Shown: positions 8,328 to 16,170 of the stretch, piece after piece
How positions within the stretch are numbered: position 1 is the stretch's first letter
Layout of the letters: each line of letters starts with the position of its first letter
NCBI GenBank assembly: GCA_015654595.1
Contig: JAATGQ010000013.1
Location: forward strand, 1 to 64,000
Source: Chitinophagales bacterium
Lineage (GTDB): Bacteria; Bacteroidota; Bacteroidia; Chitinophagales; Chitinophagaceae
DNA length: 64,000 nt
Direction: 5' to 3'
Position numbers and translations under genes: made by a program
Notes under the pieces: model-generated
The model's input: only the letters and a program-made list of their open reading frames with translations
Told to the model about the DNA's origin: nothing
Databases searched by the model: none

Positions 8328-8993
8328 ATGGCCTTGTTTTATCAACATAATATTAACGAGTACACAAAGTTAGGGATTTGGTTTATCGAAGAGCCAGAAT
8401 CCTTTTTCCTGGAAAAGGTTCCGGTAAAGAGGGAGGTGACGCATCCGTTCAAACGTCTGCAGCACTTGGCGGGGCGTTATTTGTTGTCTTATCTTTTTCC
8501 CGATTTCCCTTTGGAGGAGATCCGTATAGCGGACACCCGGAAGCCTTTCCTGGAGAATGAGCAGTTTCATTTTTCCATTTCCCATTGTGGTAATTATGCG
8601 GCTGCCATCGTCAGCACGGACAACCGGGTGGGGGTGGATATCGAGCAGATCTCACCGAGGATAGAGCGGGTGGCGCCGAAGTTCCTGGGTGAGGAGGAAG
8701 CGTCGTTCTTCAATGATGATTATACGTTATTCCTGGATCAGTGGGGTATGAGGGGTAGAGTTTTCCAGGAGTTCCTGACGATGATCTGGAGCGCAAAGGA
8801 GGCTATTTACAAATGGTATGGGCTTGGCGAGCTGGATTTTCGCCGGCACATGCAGTTGAAGGGGAATATCGCTATTCAGGGCGATTGGATAGGGATACCT
8901 TTTCTATTTGATAAGACGCATCCGGTTCCATTGTCGGTTGTAGGACGGTTCTTTGAAGAGCCGGAGCTAACGCTGGCCTGGGTTTGCACATGA
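8328..8993 (+). CDS. 4'-phosphopantetheinyl transferase superfamily protein
   Basis: 221 residues. The enzyme moves the phosphopantetheine arm from CoA to a Ser of an acyl, peptidyl or aryl carrier protein. The two Mg-binding signatures of the Sfp-type family are visible: NRVGVDIEQISPR around residues 97-109 and WSAKEAIYKWYG around 158-169. Upstream, HPFKRLQHLAGRYLL and FHFSISHCGNYAAA match the usual substrate-binding segments. Length and the W-x-x-KE-A-x-x-K pattern fit the Sfp/EntD/HetI group rather than the short AcpS. No polyketide or peptide synthetase is nearby, so it may serve general carrier proteins or a cluster elsewhere. Confidence 0.88.
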   Translation: MALFYQHNINEYTKLGIWFIEEPESFFLEKVPVKREVTHPFKRLQHLAGRYLLSYLFPDFPLEEIRIADTRKPFLENEQFHFSISHCGNYAAAIVSTDNRVGVDIEQISPRIERVAPKFLGEEEASFFNDDYTLFLDQWGMRGRVFQEFLTMIWSAKEAIYKWYGLGELDFRRHMQLKGNIAIQGDWIGIPFLFDKTHPVPLSVVGRFFEEPELTLAWVCT

Positions 8994-9022
8994 GACCCTT
9001 GTCGGGGCTGCCGCCGTCGGGT

Positions 9023-10330
9023 TTAATCGAGTTGAAGATCTTCGTCGAGGTCTTCGATAAGGCCGACGTCGATGGCGTCCTTGCCCGCGATACCGTCGAT
9101 GGAGCCGCGGATATGAGCGGCGTTCAGCAAGACCTTTTCGAGTTGTTTTTCGCGCGCTTTCCAGAGCCGTTCCATCGTATCCCGTTCTTTCTGGATGGAT
9201 TGCTTCATCGATTGAAAGCCTTCGCGAATAGCCTTCCACTGCTCACTGAATTCGGTGCTCGTGAGATAGTCATAGAGCAGGTGCATTTTGTCGCCTTTGT
9301 TCTCCTGGGATTTGGAGGCGTTGAATACGCGGATGACGCCGTCACGGAGCACGTAAGAGAGCGCTTTCACTTCGGAAAAAGAGCAGATCCAGACGCCGTT
9401 GCGTTCTCCAAAGGCGGTCATATCCTTTGGCATAGCCTGGGTGACGATCACGGCGATGGCGGCGCCCTGGCTGCGCATATCGGCTTTTAGCTTCTCGATC
9501 CAGTCCTGCGCGAAATCGCGTGTTCTTTTGCTTTCATAGATGATCTTGCCGCATTCCTGGCCGAAATTATTCCGAACGGTCTGGATACAGTCTGCGCCCC
9601 GGACCCCTTTTCCGACTTCGCTGACTTCGTCGAAGGGGAAGGTGGCGCGGAGCAGTTCTTCGAGCGCCAGTTCCTGGACTTCGCCCTGCAGCTGCATACT
9701 GCCCTGTTCTGCCTTGCGGCGCATTTCCTCGGCGAGTTTTTTCTGGTCGTCGAGCTGCTTTTCGAGTTCTTTTACTTTGAGTTGATGTTCCGTCTCGCGG
9801 GAGGCGATCTTTTGTTCTTCGATGTCGCGGATCTCTTTGGAGAGTCTGACGCGCTCTTCCTGCAGCATACGCTGGACATTCAATTCCATCTCTGCTTCCT
9901 TGTTGACCAGGTCCTGTTCCCTTTTCAGGAATTCCAGTTCGCGTTGACGGGCAGTGCGAAGCTTTTCTTCGTTGTCTTTGTTCGCTTCCTGGAGAAGGCG
10001 AAGCTTGTTTTCGAAATCGACAGCGATCGATTTGCGAAGGTTTTGTTCCGTGTCGGCCTGTATCTGGCGGCGCTGCTCTTCGAATTTGCGCGTGAGAGCG
10101 GTCTCCTGTTGCAACAGGAGCTGCTGCTTGGCTGTTTCCTGCTGCAGGAGCTGCTGCTGCATTTCTTTTTCGCGCTGGGAGAAGCCTTCCTGTTTTATCA
10201 GGAATTCTTTTTCTTTTTCCTTTATAAAAGCCTGCATTTTGTCGCGGAGGTCGCGTTTGTATTCTTCTGCAACGGCTTCTTCCATAGGGAAAGCATGACC
10301 ACAGTTCGGGCATTTGATTTCAGTCGCCAT
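9023..10330 (-). CDS. DUF2130 domain protein with long coiled coil
   Basis: 435 residues. It opens with IKCPNCGHAFPMEEAV, a single CxxC that resembles half a zinc ribbon. A Gln/Glu/Lys/Arg-rich coiled coil follows over about residues 30-225. The C-terminal part is the DUF2130 domain, with the diagnostic ELALEELLRATFPFDEVSEV, KGVRGADCIQTVRNNFGQEC, KIIYESKRTRDFAQDWIEKL and NGVWICSFSEV. The layout of conserved acidic residues plus ESKRT is reminiscent of a PD-(D/E)xK nuclease-like core, but this is inference and the family has no assigned function. It is convergent with the phosphopantetheinyl transferase gene. Confidence 0.88.
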   Translation of the reverse strand: MATEIKCPNCGHAFPMEEAVAEEYKRDLRDKMQAFIKEKEKEFLIKQEGFSQREKEMQQQLLQQETAKQQLLLQQETALTRKFEEQRRQIQADTEQNLRKSIAVDFENKLRLLQEANKDNEEKLRTARQRELEFLKREQDLVNKEAEMELNVQRMLQEERVRLSKEIRDIEEQKIASRETEHQLKVKELEKQLDDQKKLAEEMRRKAEQGSMQLQGEVQELALEELLRATFPFDEVSEVGKGVRGADCIQTVRNNFGQECGKIIYESKRTRDFAQDWIEKLKADMRSQGAAIAVIVTQAMPKDMTAFGERNGVWICSFSEVKALSYVLRDGVIRVFNASKSQENKGDKMHLLYDYLTSTEFSEQWKAIREGFQSMKQSIQKERDTMERLWKAREKQLEKVLLNAAHIRGSIDGIAGKDAIDVGLIEDLDEDLQLD

Positions 10331-10516
10331 AGAACAAAATTATTGAAATTTTGGGACCTTGGGCCGGAAGTTTGGCGGGTGAGACGGGGCGGGTTCCGGG
10401 CGGCAGGAGCGGCGGCGAAGCGAGGTGCGCAGGAAAGGGAGGATTGGAGCGTGGCAGGCCAGGAGAATGCGCAAGCAGAGGTGATGATTGGGGTGGGCCG
10501 TCGGTAGGTTGACGGC

Positions 10517-11386
10517 TCAGGCGATGCCGTGTTCTTTTTGATAGAGCTGGGGGCTCTTGCCGGTGATGAGCTTGAAGTTTTTGTGGAAGCAGGTGAAATT
10601 GTTGAATCCGCATTCATAGCATAGTTGTTTGATGCTGATCCGGTTGTCGAGCAGAAGCTTACAGGCGTGACCGATGCGGATCTCGGTGACGAACTGGGTA
10701 TAGGTCTTGCCCGTTCTGGATTTGAAGTAGCGGCAAAAGCTATTGGGGACAAGGCCGGCGACGGCGGCGACCTGGTTGAGGTAGATGGTTTGGGTAAAGT
10801 GGCGAAAGGTATAGTCGTAAATGGCGTTGATGCGTTGATTTTCCGACTCGTCGAAGTCGTGTTGGAAACCGATGGAAGACAACTGCTGCATCTGTTCGGT
10901 CCCTGAAAATGCCGACAGGCATTCCATCAGCGCGATGATGCGGCTGATGCCGTCCGATTCCCTGATCTTCTGTATCGATGTTTTTATCCTGGGCTCGTCT
11001 TTTTCGCTGACGAGTATGCCCCTGCGCGCTTTTTCCAGCAGGTGGCGGATCGTTTTTGTTTCGGGAAGGTCGAGAAAGGTTTCGCCCCAGAAGGTTTCCG
11101 AAAAATGGATGACGGTCGAGTGGACCGAATGGGCGTTCTCTCCCTGGAAGTATTGGTCGTCGTACCGCCAGTAGTGCGGCAGATTTGAGCCTACGAGGAT
11201 GATGTCGCCCGGCTGAAAGCGCTTGATGTGGTCGCCGACGAACTGGGTGCCGCTGCCAAGATGAAAACAGATCAGCTCCACCTCCGCATGGTAGTGCCAG
11301 CGGTTGTTGATAAAGGGATCCCTGTCTTCCCGGACGCTGAAAGAATGCGCCGGTGTTCTGGGGACTTTTAACAATTTGGCTTTCAT
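10517..11386 (-). CDS. AraC family transcriptional regulator
   Basis: 289 residues from ATG at 11386 (MKAKLLKVPRTPAHSF). The N-terminal half is a cupin-type sensor (HYHAEVELICFHLGSGTQFV, FQPGDIILVGSNLPHYW). The C-terminal half carries two helix-turn-helices: YLNQVAAVAGLVPNSFCRYF and the second one in ISIKQLCYECGFNNFTCFHK, ending in the usual ITGKSPQLYQ. It should bind DNA as a one-component regulator of a small-molecule response; the ligand is unknown. It lies between the DUF2130 gene and the T9SS cargo gene, both on the same strand, but with gaps of 101 bp or more, so co-transcription is not certain. A short GCCGTC/GACGGC stem at 10497-10516 follows its stop codon without a T-run. Confidence 0.9.
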   Translation of the reverse strand: MKAKLLKVPRTPAHSFSVREDRDPFINNRWHYHAEVELICFHLGSGTQFVGDHIKRFQPGDIILVGSNLPHYWRYDDQYFQGENAHSVHSTVIHFSETFWGETFLDLPETKTIRHLLEKARRGILVSEKDEPRIKTSIQKIRESDGISRIIALMECLSAFSGTEQMQQLSSIGFQHDFDESENQRINAIYDYTFRHFTQTIYLNQVAAVAGLVPNSFCRYFKSRTGKTYTQFVTEIRIGHACKLLLDNRISIKQLCYECGFNNFTCFHKNFKLITGKSPQLYQKEHGIA

Positions 11387-11421
11387 CTCCCCAAATTTAC
11401 GATCTATCCCGGAAATAGAAA

Positions 11422-11448
11422 CCGCCCGGCAGGCACCTGGCCGGGCGG
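11422..11448 (-). terminator. Hairpin downstream of the T9SS cargo gene
   Basis: CCGCCCGGC and GCCGGGCGG form a perfect 9-bp GC-rich stem over a 9-nt loop, 40 bp after the stop codon of the secreted protein gene. On the minus strand it is followed by TTTC only, so the U-tract is weak. Confidence 0.5.
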
Positions 11449-11487
11449 AAAATTTTATACCGGGTGTTGGGGACGCCGGGCATCGAC

Positions 11488-13296
11488 CTAGTCCACGATC
11501 AACCGGTTCTGGAAGGAATTGCTGCCGGAGGTGGTGCGGACGATATAGATGCCGCGGGCCAGCCGGTCGGGCAATACCAGCGTAATGGCGTTGGAGCCCG
11601 CTGCCAGCTGGGCCATCCGGGAAAAGACTGGTTTGCCAGCCGCATCGATCAACGCGATCGTGGCGGGCCCTCCCTGGTCTGCCCAGATGGAAAGGTTGGT
11701 GGAGGCGTGGGCAGGGTTTGGCCAAAGGTTTACACTAAAGGGCGTTGTATTGCTATTCGCGTTTATCTCGAGCACAGGGCTATAGGTAATTTCTCCGTCA
11801 ACGGTCACCAGTTGGAGGCGATAAAAGAATTTTGATGCCGCAGGCAGCTGGTCATCGGTAAAAGAATAATTACTGACGTCGGTAGAGGCGGCCACTTCGC
11901 CGGTGGAAGTGAAGGTACTGCCGTTGGTGCTGCGTTCCACCACAAAATGATCCAATGAGGGAGAAGGAGCGAATTGCCAGTTGAGCAGGGAGCCATTGGC
12001 AATGGCGTGACCCGTGAAGGATTGCAGTCCTATTGGCAGTAAGGTCAGGCACTGAGACAACGCGATATCGTCCAAAGCCCAGTCGTTGCCGCCGCCGCCG
12101 GGAGCATTGTTCTTTATCTCAAAGAGTGCAGTAGAGGCGCTGCCGTTGAAAAAGGTAAAGGAGCTTTGCACCCATTGACCGGTATAAGGCAGATCGCCGG
12201 TGCTATAGTAATTGATCCCATTGACATTGATAGCCAGGTTGGGTTTTACGCCGGGCGTGCCGTTGGCATTGCCGGTGACCTGGTTCACTCCGCAGACAGG
12301 ACAGATATTGTATAGCCAGAAACTCATGCTGTAGGTGGTATTGGGCAGTAGACCGGTAATGTTGGCGGTAAAGACGACGGCGGGCGCATAAGTGGCATTG
12401 ACGGCAAGCATATATCCGGCGGTCGTGCCGCTGGCAGCAGCCGGGTTTCCGGTCCCGGTGGTCGAGCCGGTATGGTCCCCGATCACGTCCCAGTCCCCAA
12501 AGACCTTGTCCGATGATGCCGGACTTGTGCCGGTGTAGCCTGTTCCGCTGGTATTGGTAACGATGCTGTATTGCCCGTCATTGGGCGCGCCCGTGGTCAG
12601 GGTCGTAAAGGTATAGCCCGTAACGCTGGGGGATGCTGTGGACCTGTCGAGGGTAGAGCCGCTGCCAAACGTCCCGTTTGTTTCGAAGGGCAGGGAATTG
12701 GTGCCGGTGACGCCGCAGCTATAGGCAGGGCTTATCTTTATCAGCATGGTCGGAATGCTGGTCGTCGTACTCGCACCATTGAGATTATAGGTAAAGTTGT
12801 TGAGTGTTGTGGTGATATTTGCACCATTGTTACCCGTCACTTTTACCTGGAAGGCGGCCATGAGGATGGATGCCACATTGTAAAACAGCGGAGGGGTCGA
12901 CCCGCCGACCAGTGTTCCGCCGGCGGATGATGTTGCGCCTGCTCCAAGGTTCATCCATATATTGGTTCCATCAAAATAGGCGGGATCCGTATCGCTGGCA
13001 TCGGTATAGGTTCCGGTTTCGGTGAGTCCGCTGACCACCTGGCCTTCGTTGGTCTCTGCTTTCATGGAGCCGGCGACATAGGTCGTACCCGTAGGAAGGG
13101 TGAACTGATATTGAAGATTGGTTACTGTTGTGCCGGATGGTACTCCGATAACAGCACGGATCTCGAGGATGTCGCCGCTCACCACTGGGCCTCCAGTAGG
13201 GCGTGTAAGGTTGAGGTAAGAACCGTTGATCTGTATCTGGGCGTATGTTCTGCTGCCGAAGGCAAAGCCCAGAACGACCAAAAAGATATAGCGCAT
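11488..13296 (-). CDS. Secreted surface protein with T9SS type A C-terminal sorting domain
   Basis: 602 residues. A signal peptide (MRYIFLVVLGFAFGSRTYAQ) is followed by DUF11-like or adhesin-like beta-rich segments (residues ~25-185) and a carbohydrate-binding or MAM-like jelly roll around 215-425 (the DWDVIGDHTG and ANITGLLPNTTYSMSFWLYN region, ending in NDWALDDIALSQC). A fibronectin-like segment follows (FVVERSTNGSTFTSTGEVAA). The last ~75 residues are a type A T9SS domain: LWPNPAHASTNLSIW, then AALIDAAGKPVFSR-like strands and ARGIYIVRTTS before the end. Such proteins cross the outer membrane through the type IX system and may be anchored or released. No enzyme motif was recognised; adhesion or matrix binding is a guess. 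Confidence 0.85.
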   Translation of the reverse strand: MRYIFLVVLGFAFGSRTYAQIQINGSYLNLTRPTGGPVVSGDILEIRAVIGVPSGTTVTNLQYQFTLPTGTTYVAGSMKAETNEGQVVSGLTETGTYTDASDTDPAYFDGTNIWMNLGAGATSSAGGTLVGGSTPPLFYNVASILMAAFQVKVTGNNGANITTTLNNFTYNLNGASTTTSIPTMLIKISPAYSCGVTGTNSLPFETNGTFGSGSTLDRSTASPSVTGYTFTTLTTGAPNDGQYSIVTNTSGTGYTGTSPASSDKVFGDWDVIGDHTGSTTGTGNPAAASGTTAGYMLAVNATYAPAVVFTANITGLLPNTTYSMSFWLYNICPVCGVNQVTGNANGTPGVKPNLAINVNGINYYSTGDLPYTGQWVQSSFTFFNGSASTALFEIKNNAPGGGGNDWALDDIALSQCLTLLPIGLQSFTGHAIANGSLLNWQFAPSPSLDHFVVERSTNGSTFTSTGEVAASTDVSNYSFTDDQLPAASKFFYRLQLVTVDGEITYSPVLEINANSNTTPFSVNLWPNPAHASTNLSIWADQGGPATIALIDAAGKPVFSRMAQLAAGSNAITLVLPDRLARGIYIVRTTSGSNSFQNRLIVD

Positions 13297-13455
13297 AGGG
13301 TGGCGGGGTTGGTTTTCTAAGGATAAAAGAGCTTTGGCCCTGCAAAATACATTGGGCTGAAAAGCGGTCCCGAATTAAATTTGATGATCGGCATACTATA
13401 GAAGACCTCGTTCGTTCCTCTAAGAGTATACCTAGTTAATGTTATAACCTGAATC

Positions 13456-15288
13456 ATGAAGAGCACAAGAAAAACGGCTACCCAAGACAACCCTTTAACC
13501 TGGCGTCAGCGACTGGAAGCGCTGCGTAACCTGCCCAGGTTCTTTCGGTTGGTCTGGCAGGCAGACAAAGGATTAATGCTGGGCAATATTATACTGAGAA
13601 TATTTCGGTCGGCTATTCCTGTAGCGGTGTTATATGTCGGCAAGCTGATCATCGATGGGGTGGTGGCGCTTAGCCATGGGAAAGGTCATCTCCATGCGCT
13701 GTGGGAATTGGTAGCGCTGGAATTCGGGCTGGCATTGCTCTCTGACGGATTGATGCGGATGATAACGTTGATGGACAGCCTATTGGGAGATAAGTTCGCC
13801 AACCTGACATCGGTCAGGATCATGCGTCATGCCGCCCGGTTGGACCTTGATCAATTCGAAGATTCTACTTTTTACGATAAGCTGGAGCGTGCGCGCCAGC
13901 AAACCAGCGGACGAACGGTGTTGTTGTCGCAGGTGCTCAGCCAGGTGCAGGATCTGATCAGCATGGCTTTCCTGGCCGCGGGTCTTGCCGCCTTCAATCC
14001 CTGGTTGATCCTGTTGCTGTTGGTGGCGGTTGTGCCGGCATTTCTGGGAGAAAGTTACTTTAACGACCGAAGCTATGCGTTGACTCGGGCGCAGACAGCC
14101 GAGCGGCGGGAGCTTGACTATCTCCGTTATCTGGCGGCCAGCGATGATACGGCAAAGGAGGTAAAGCTCTTCCATCTATCCGAGTGGTTGATCGATCGTT
14201 TCAGCGCGTTGTCGGAGAAATTTTACAGGGATGGCCGAAAGCTGGCCATACAGCGGTCTGCCTGGGGTACGGTCTTTTCCCTTTTGGGCAGCGCGGGTTA
14301 TTATACGGCGTATGTGATCATTATTTACCGGGCGGTGCAGGGGCGTTTATCGATTGGCGACCTGACCTTTCTGGCGGGGTCCTTCCGGCAGATGCGAAGT
14401 CTGTTGGAGGGAATATTGAGCAGGTTCACGACCGTTTCCCAAGGCGCGATCTATCTTCAGGATCTTTTTGAATTCTTTGAGATCGAGCCCCGGATCATTG
14501 TATCGGCGAGGCCCCGTCCTTTTCCCAGGCCTATCCGGGAGGGGGTCGTTTTTGAGAATGTGGGTTTCCGATACCAGAACTCCGAGCGTTGGGCGAACCG
14601 GCATCTGAGTTTTACGCTGCGGCCCGGTGAGCGGCTGGCGCTGGTTGGAGAGAATGGCGCTGGAAAGACGACGCTGATTAAATTACTGACGAGGTTATAT
14701 GACCCCACAGAAGGGCGTATACTGCTGGATGGAGTGGATCTGAGGGAGTATGATCCCGATGAGCTGCGTAGTCAGATAGGGGTTATTTTCCAGGACTACC
14801 TGCGTTACCAGATGACGATGGCGCAGAACATAGCGGTTGGGAATATCGGGAGAAAGGATGACAGGGAGTTGATCGAGGCTGCCGCTGAGCAGAGTCTGGC
14901 GGCTACGGTGGCGGCGAAGCTGCCGGGGCATTATGACCAGGAGCTGGGGCGCAGGTTTCGGCAGGGGATGGAGTTGTCCGGTGGGGAATGGCAGAAGGTG
15001 GCGCTGGCGAGGGCGTATATGCGGGAGGCGCAGTTGTTGATATTGGACGAGCCGACGGCGGCCTTGGATGCGAGGGCGGAGTATGAGGTCTTTGAACGCT
15101 TTGCCGAATTGACGAAAGGAAAGGCGGCAGTCCTGATCTCGCACAGGTTTAGTACGGTTCGTATGGCAGACCGGATACTGGTGCTGGATAAGGGGCAGCT
15201 GTTGGAAATAGGGAGCCATGAAGAGTTGCTGAAGAAGGGGGGAAGGTATGCGGAACTATTTCATTTGCAGGCGAGGGGATATCGGTAG
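13456..15288 (+). CDS. ABC transporter, fused permease and ATP-binding protein
   Basis: 610 residues. The membrane half (residues ~20-330) has about six segments, including ILRIFRSAIPVAVLYVGKLI and the paired FNPWLILLLLVAVVPAFLGE. The ATPase half has Walker A GENGAGKTTL, the Q-loop around IGVIFQDYLRYQ, signature LSGGEWQKVALARA, Walker B LLILDEPTAALDA and the switch His in LISHRFSTVRMAD. It is a half-size exporter expected to work as a homodimer. The substrate cannot be read from sequence; lipids, peptides or drugs are all possible. The upstream 158 bp separate it from the divergent secreted-protein gene. It precedes the two-component system by 130 bp, and the response regulator box at 15352-15368 lies in that gap. 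Confidence 0.9.
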   Translation: MKSTRKTATQDNPLTWRQRLEALRNLPRFFRLVWQADKGLMLGNIILRIFRSAIPVAVLYVGKLIIDGVVALSHGKGHLHALWELVALEFGLALLSDGLMRMITLMDSLLGDKFANLTSVRIMRHAARLDLDQFEDSTFYDKLERARQQTSGRTVLLSQVLSQVQDLISMAFLAAGLAAFNPWLILLLLVAVVPAFLGESYFNDRSYALTRAQTAERRELDYLRYLAASDDTAKEVKLFHLSEWLIDRFSALSEKFYRDGRKLAIQRSAWGTVFSLLGSAGYYTAYVIIIYRAVQGRLSIGDLTFLAGSFRQMRSLLEGILSRFTTVSQGAIYLQDLFEFFEIEPRIIVSARPRPFPRPIREGVVFENVGFRYQNSERWANRHLSFTLRPGERLALVGENGAGKTTLIKLLTRLYDPTEGRILLDGVDLREYDPDELRSQIGVIFQDYLRYQMTMAQNIAVGNIGRKDDRELIEAAAEQSLAATVAAKLPGHYDQELGRRFRQGMELSGGEWQKVALARAYMREAQLLILDEPTAALDARAEYEVFERFAELTKGKAAVLISHRFSTVRMADRILVLDKGQLLEIGSHEELLKKGGRYAELFHLQARGYR

Positions 15289-15351
15289 AACGCTGTTGGC
15301 TGGTGAGTTTCCGTGGGTTTGCGTCGAAGGTAGAAAGGTGGCTGGCGGATA

Positions 15352-15368
15352 CTTCAAGGTTGCTTCAA
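15352..15368 (+). promoter_or_regulatory. Direct repeat CTTCAA-N5-CTTCAA, candidate OmpR-type regulator box
   Basis: Two CTTCAA half-sites start 11 bp apart (15352 and 15363), one helical turn, the layout used by OmpR/PhoB regulators. A weaker third copy, TTTCAG, sits at 15374, again 11 bp on. The box is upstream of the response regulator gene. The same repeat, with the same spacing and the shared inner TTG and flanking AAT, recurs at 17456-17472 before the TolC gene. Confidence 0.55.
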
Positions 15369-15402
15369 AATGTTTTCAGAACTAGCAGCCTGAAAAACAA
15401 GC

Positions 15403-15410
15403 TAATTTTG
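15403..15410 (+). promoter_or_regulatory. Candidate -7 promoter element for the response regulator gene
   Basis: TAATTTTG matches TAnnTTTG exactly and ends 8 nt before the ATG at 15419. The OmpR-type direct repeats lie 35-50 bp upstream of it, a plausible place for an activator that replaces a weak -33 element; no TTG is seen at the usual distance. Confidence 0.4.
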
Positions 15411-15418
15411 TAAGTACG

Positions 15419-16108
15419 ATGAAGGTATTGATCATAGAGGATAACCAGGAGCTTGCCAGGAACATACATGATTTTCTGGCGAGGGAGGGGTACATATGCG
15501 AGTCCTGCGAGACGATTGAGGAGGCAAAGGAGAAGCTTAGTCTTTTTCAATACGACTGTATTTTGCTGGATATCGGGCTGCCGGATGGTAATGGGATCTC
15601 GCTGTTGAACCTTATCCGGGCGGATTTCAAGGAAAGCAATGTGTTGATCATATCGGCGAAGAATGCGCTGGATGACAAGATCATAGGGCTGGAAAAGGGG
15701 GCGGACGACTATATTACCAAACCCTTTCACCTGGCGGAGCTGCATGCCCGTATCCGGGCGGTTTATCGTAGAAAGAATTTGGGCGGGGCTAATATCGTGG
15801 AATTCAATGAAATAACTCTGAACACGGATACCTTCGAGGCGAAGGTTGGGGAGGCATTGCTGGATACGACGCCAAAGGAGTTTGATCTGTTGTTGTACTT
15901 TATTGTCAATAAGAACCGGGTATTATCGCGTCAGGCCATTGCGGCGCATCTTTGGGGGGATTACACCGATAATTTGGCTAATTTCGACTTTGTATACCAG
16001 CACGTAAAGAATCTGAGGCGGAAGATAAGCAGTGCGGGCGGGACAGATTATATCAGTACCGTGTATGGGCTGGGGTATAAATTCAACTCGCATAAGCAGG
16101 CGGAGTAG
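15419..16108 (+). CDS. Two-component response regulator, OmpR/PhoB family
   Basis: 229 residues. The receiver domain covers residues 1-118: acidic pair IIEDNQ, phospho-acceptor Asp51 in CILLDIGLPDGNG, Ser/Thr in LIISAKN and Lys in ADDYITKPFH. The C-terminal winged helix (residues ~130-225) has LDTTPKEFDLLLYFIVNKNR, LSRQAIAAHLWGD and YISTVYGLGYKF. It is followed after about 60 bp by its histidine kinase gene and then by a TolC/RND efflux operon. It likely controls both itself and that operon through the shared CTTCAA direct repeats. Confidence 0.93.
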   Translation: MKVLIIEDNQELARNIHDFLAREGYICESCETIEEAKEKLSLFQYDCILLDIGLPDGNGISLLNLIRADFKESNVLIISAKNALDDKIIGLEKGADDYITKPFHLAELHARIRAVYRRKNLGGANIVEFNEITLNTDTFEAKVGEALLDTTPKEFDLLLYFIVNKNRVLSRQAIAAHLWGDYTDNLANFDFVYQHVKNLRRKISSAGGTDYISTVYGLGYKFNSHKQAE

Positions 16109-16170
16109 GGCGCCTGAAGAGGGGGGCGCGCAGGAGTGGAACTGCGAAGTTGCCCCGGAGGGATTCGATT

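Noticed and set aside
9567-10313. A 248-codon minus-strand frame rich in Arg, Gln and Pro
   Set aside because: Out-of-frame reading of the coiled-coil part of the DUF2130 gene; low-complexity composition and no motif.
10370-10500. A G/A-rich stretch with several G runs, considered as a possible structured element
   Set aside because: Runs are irregular, no strong stem or ORF is supported, and composition alone is not enough.
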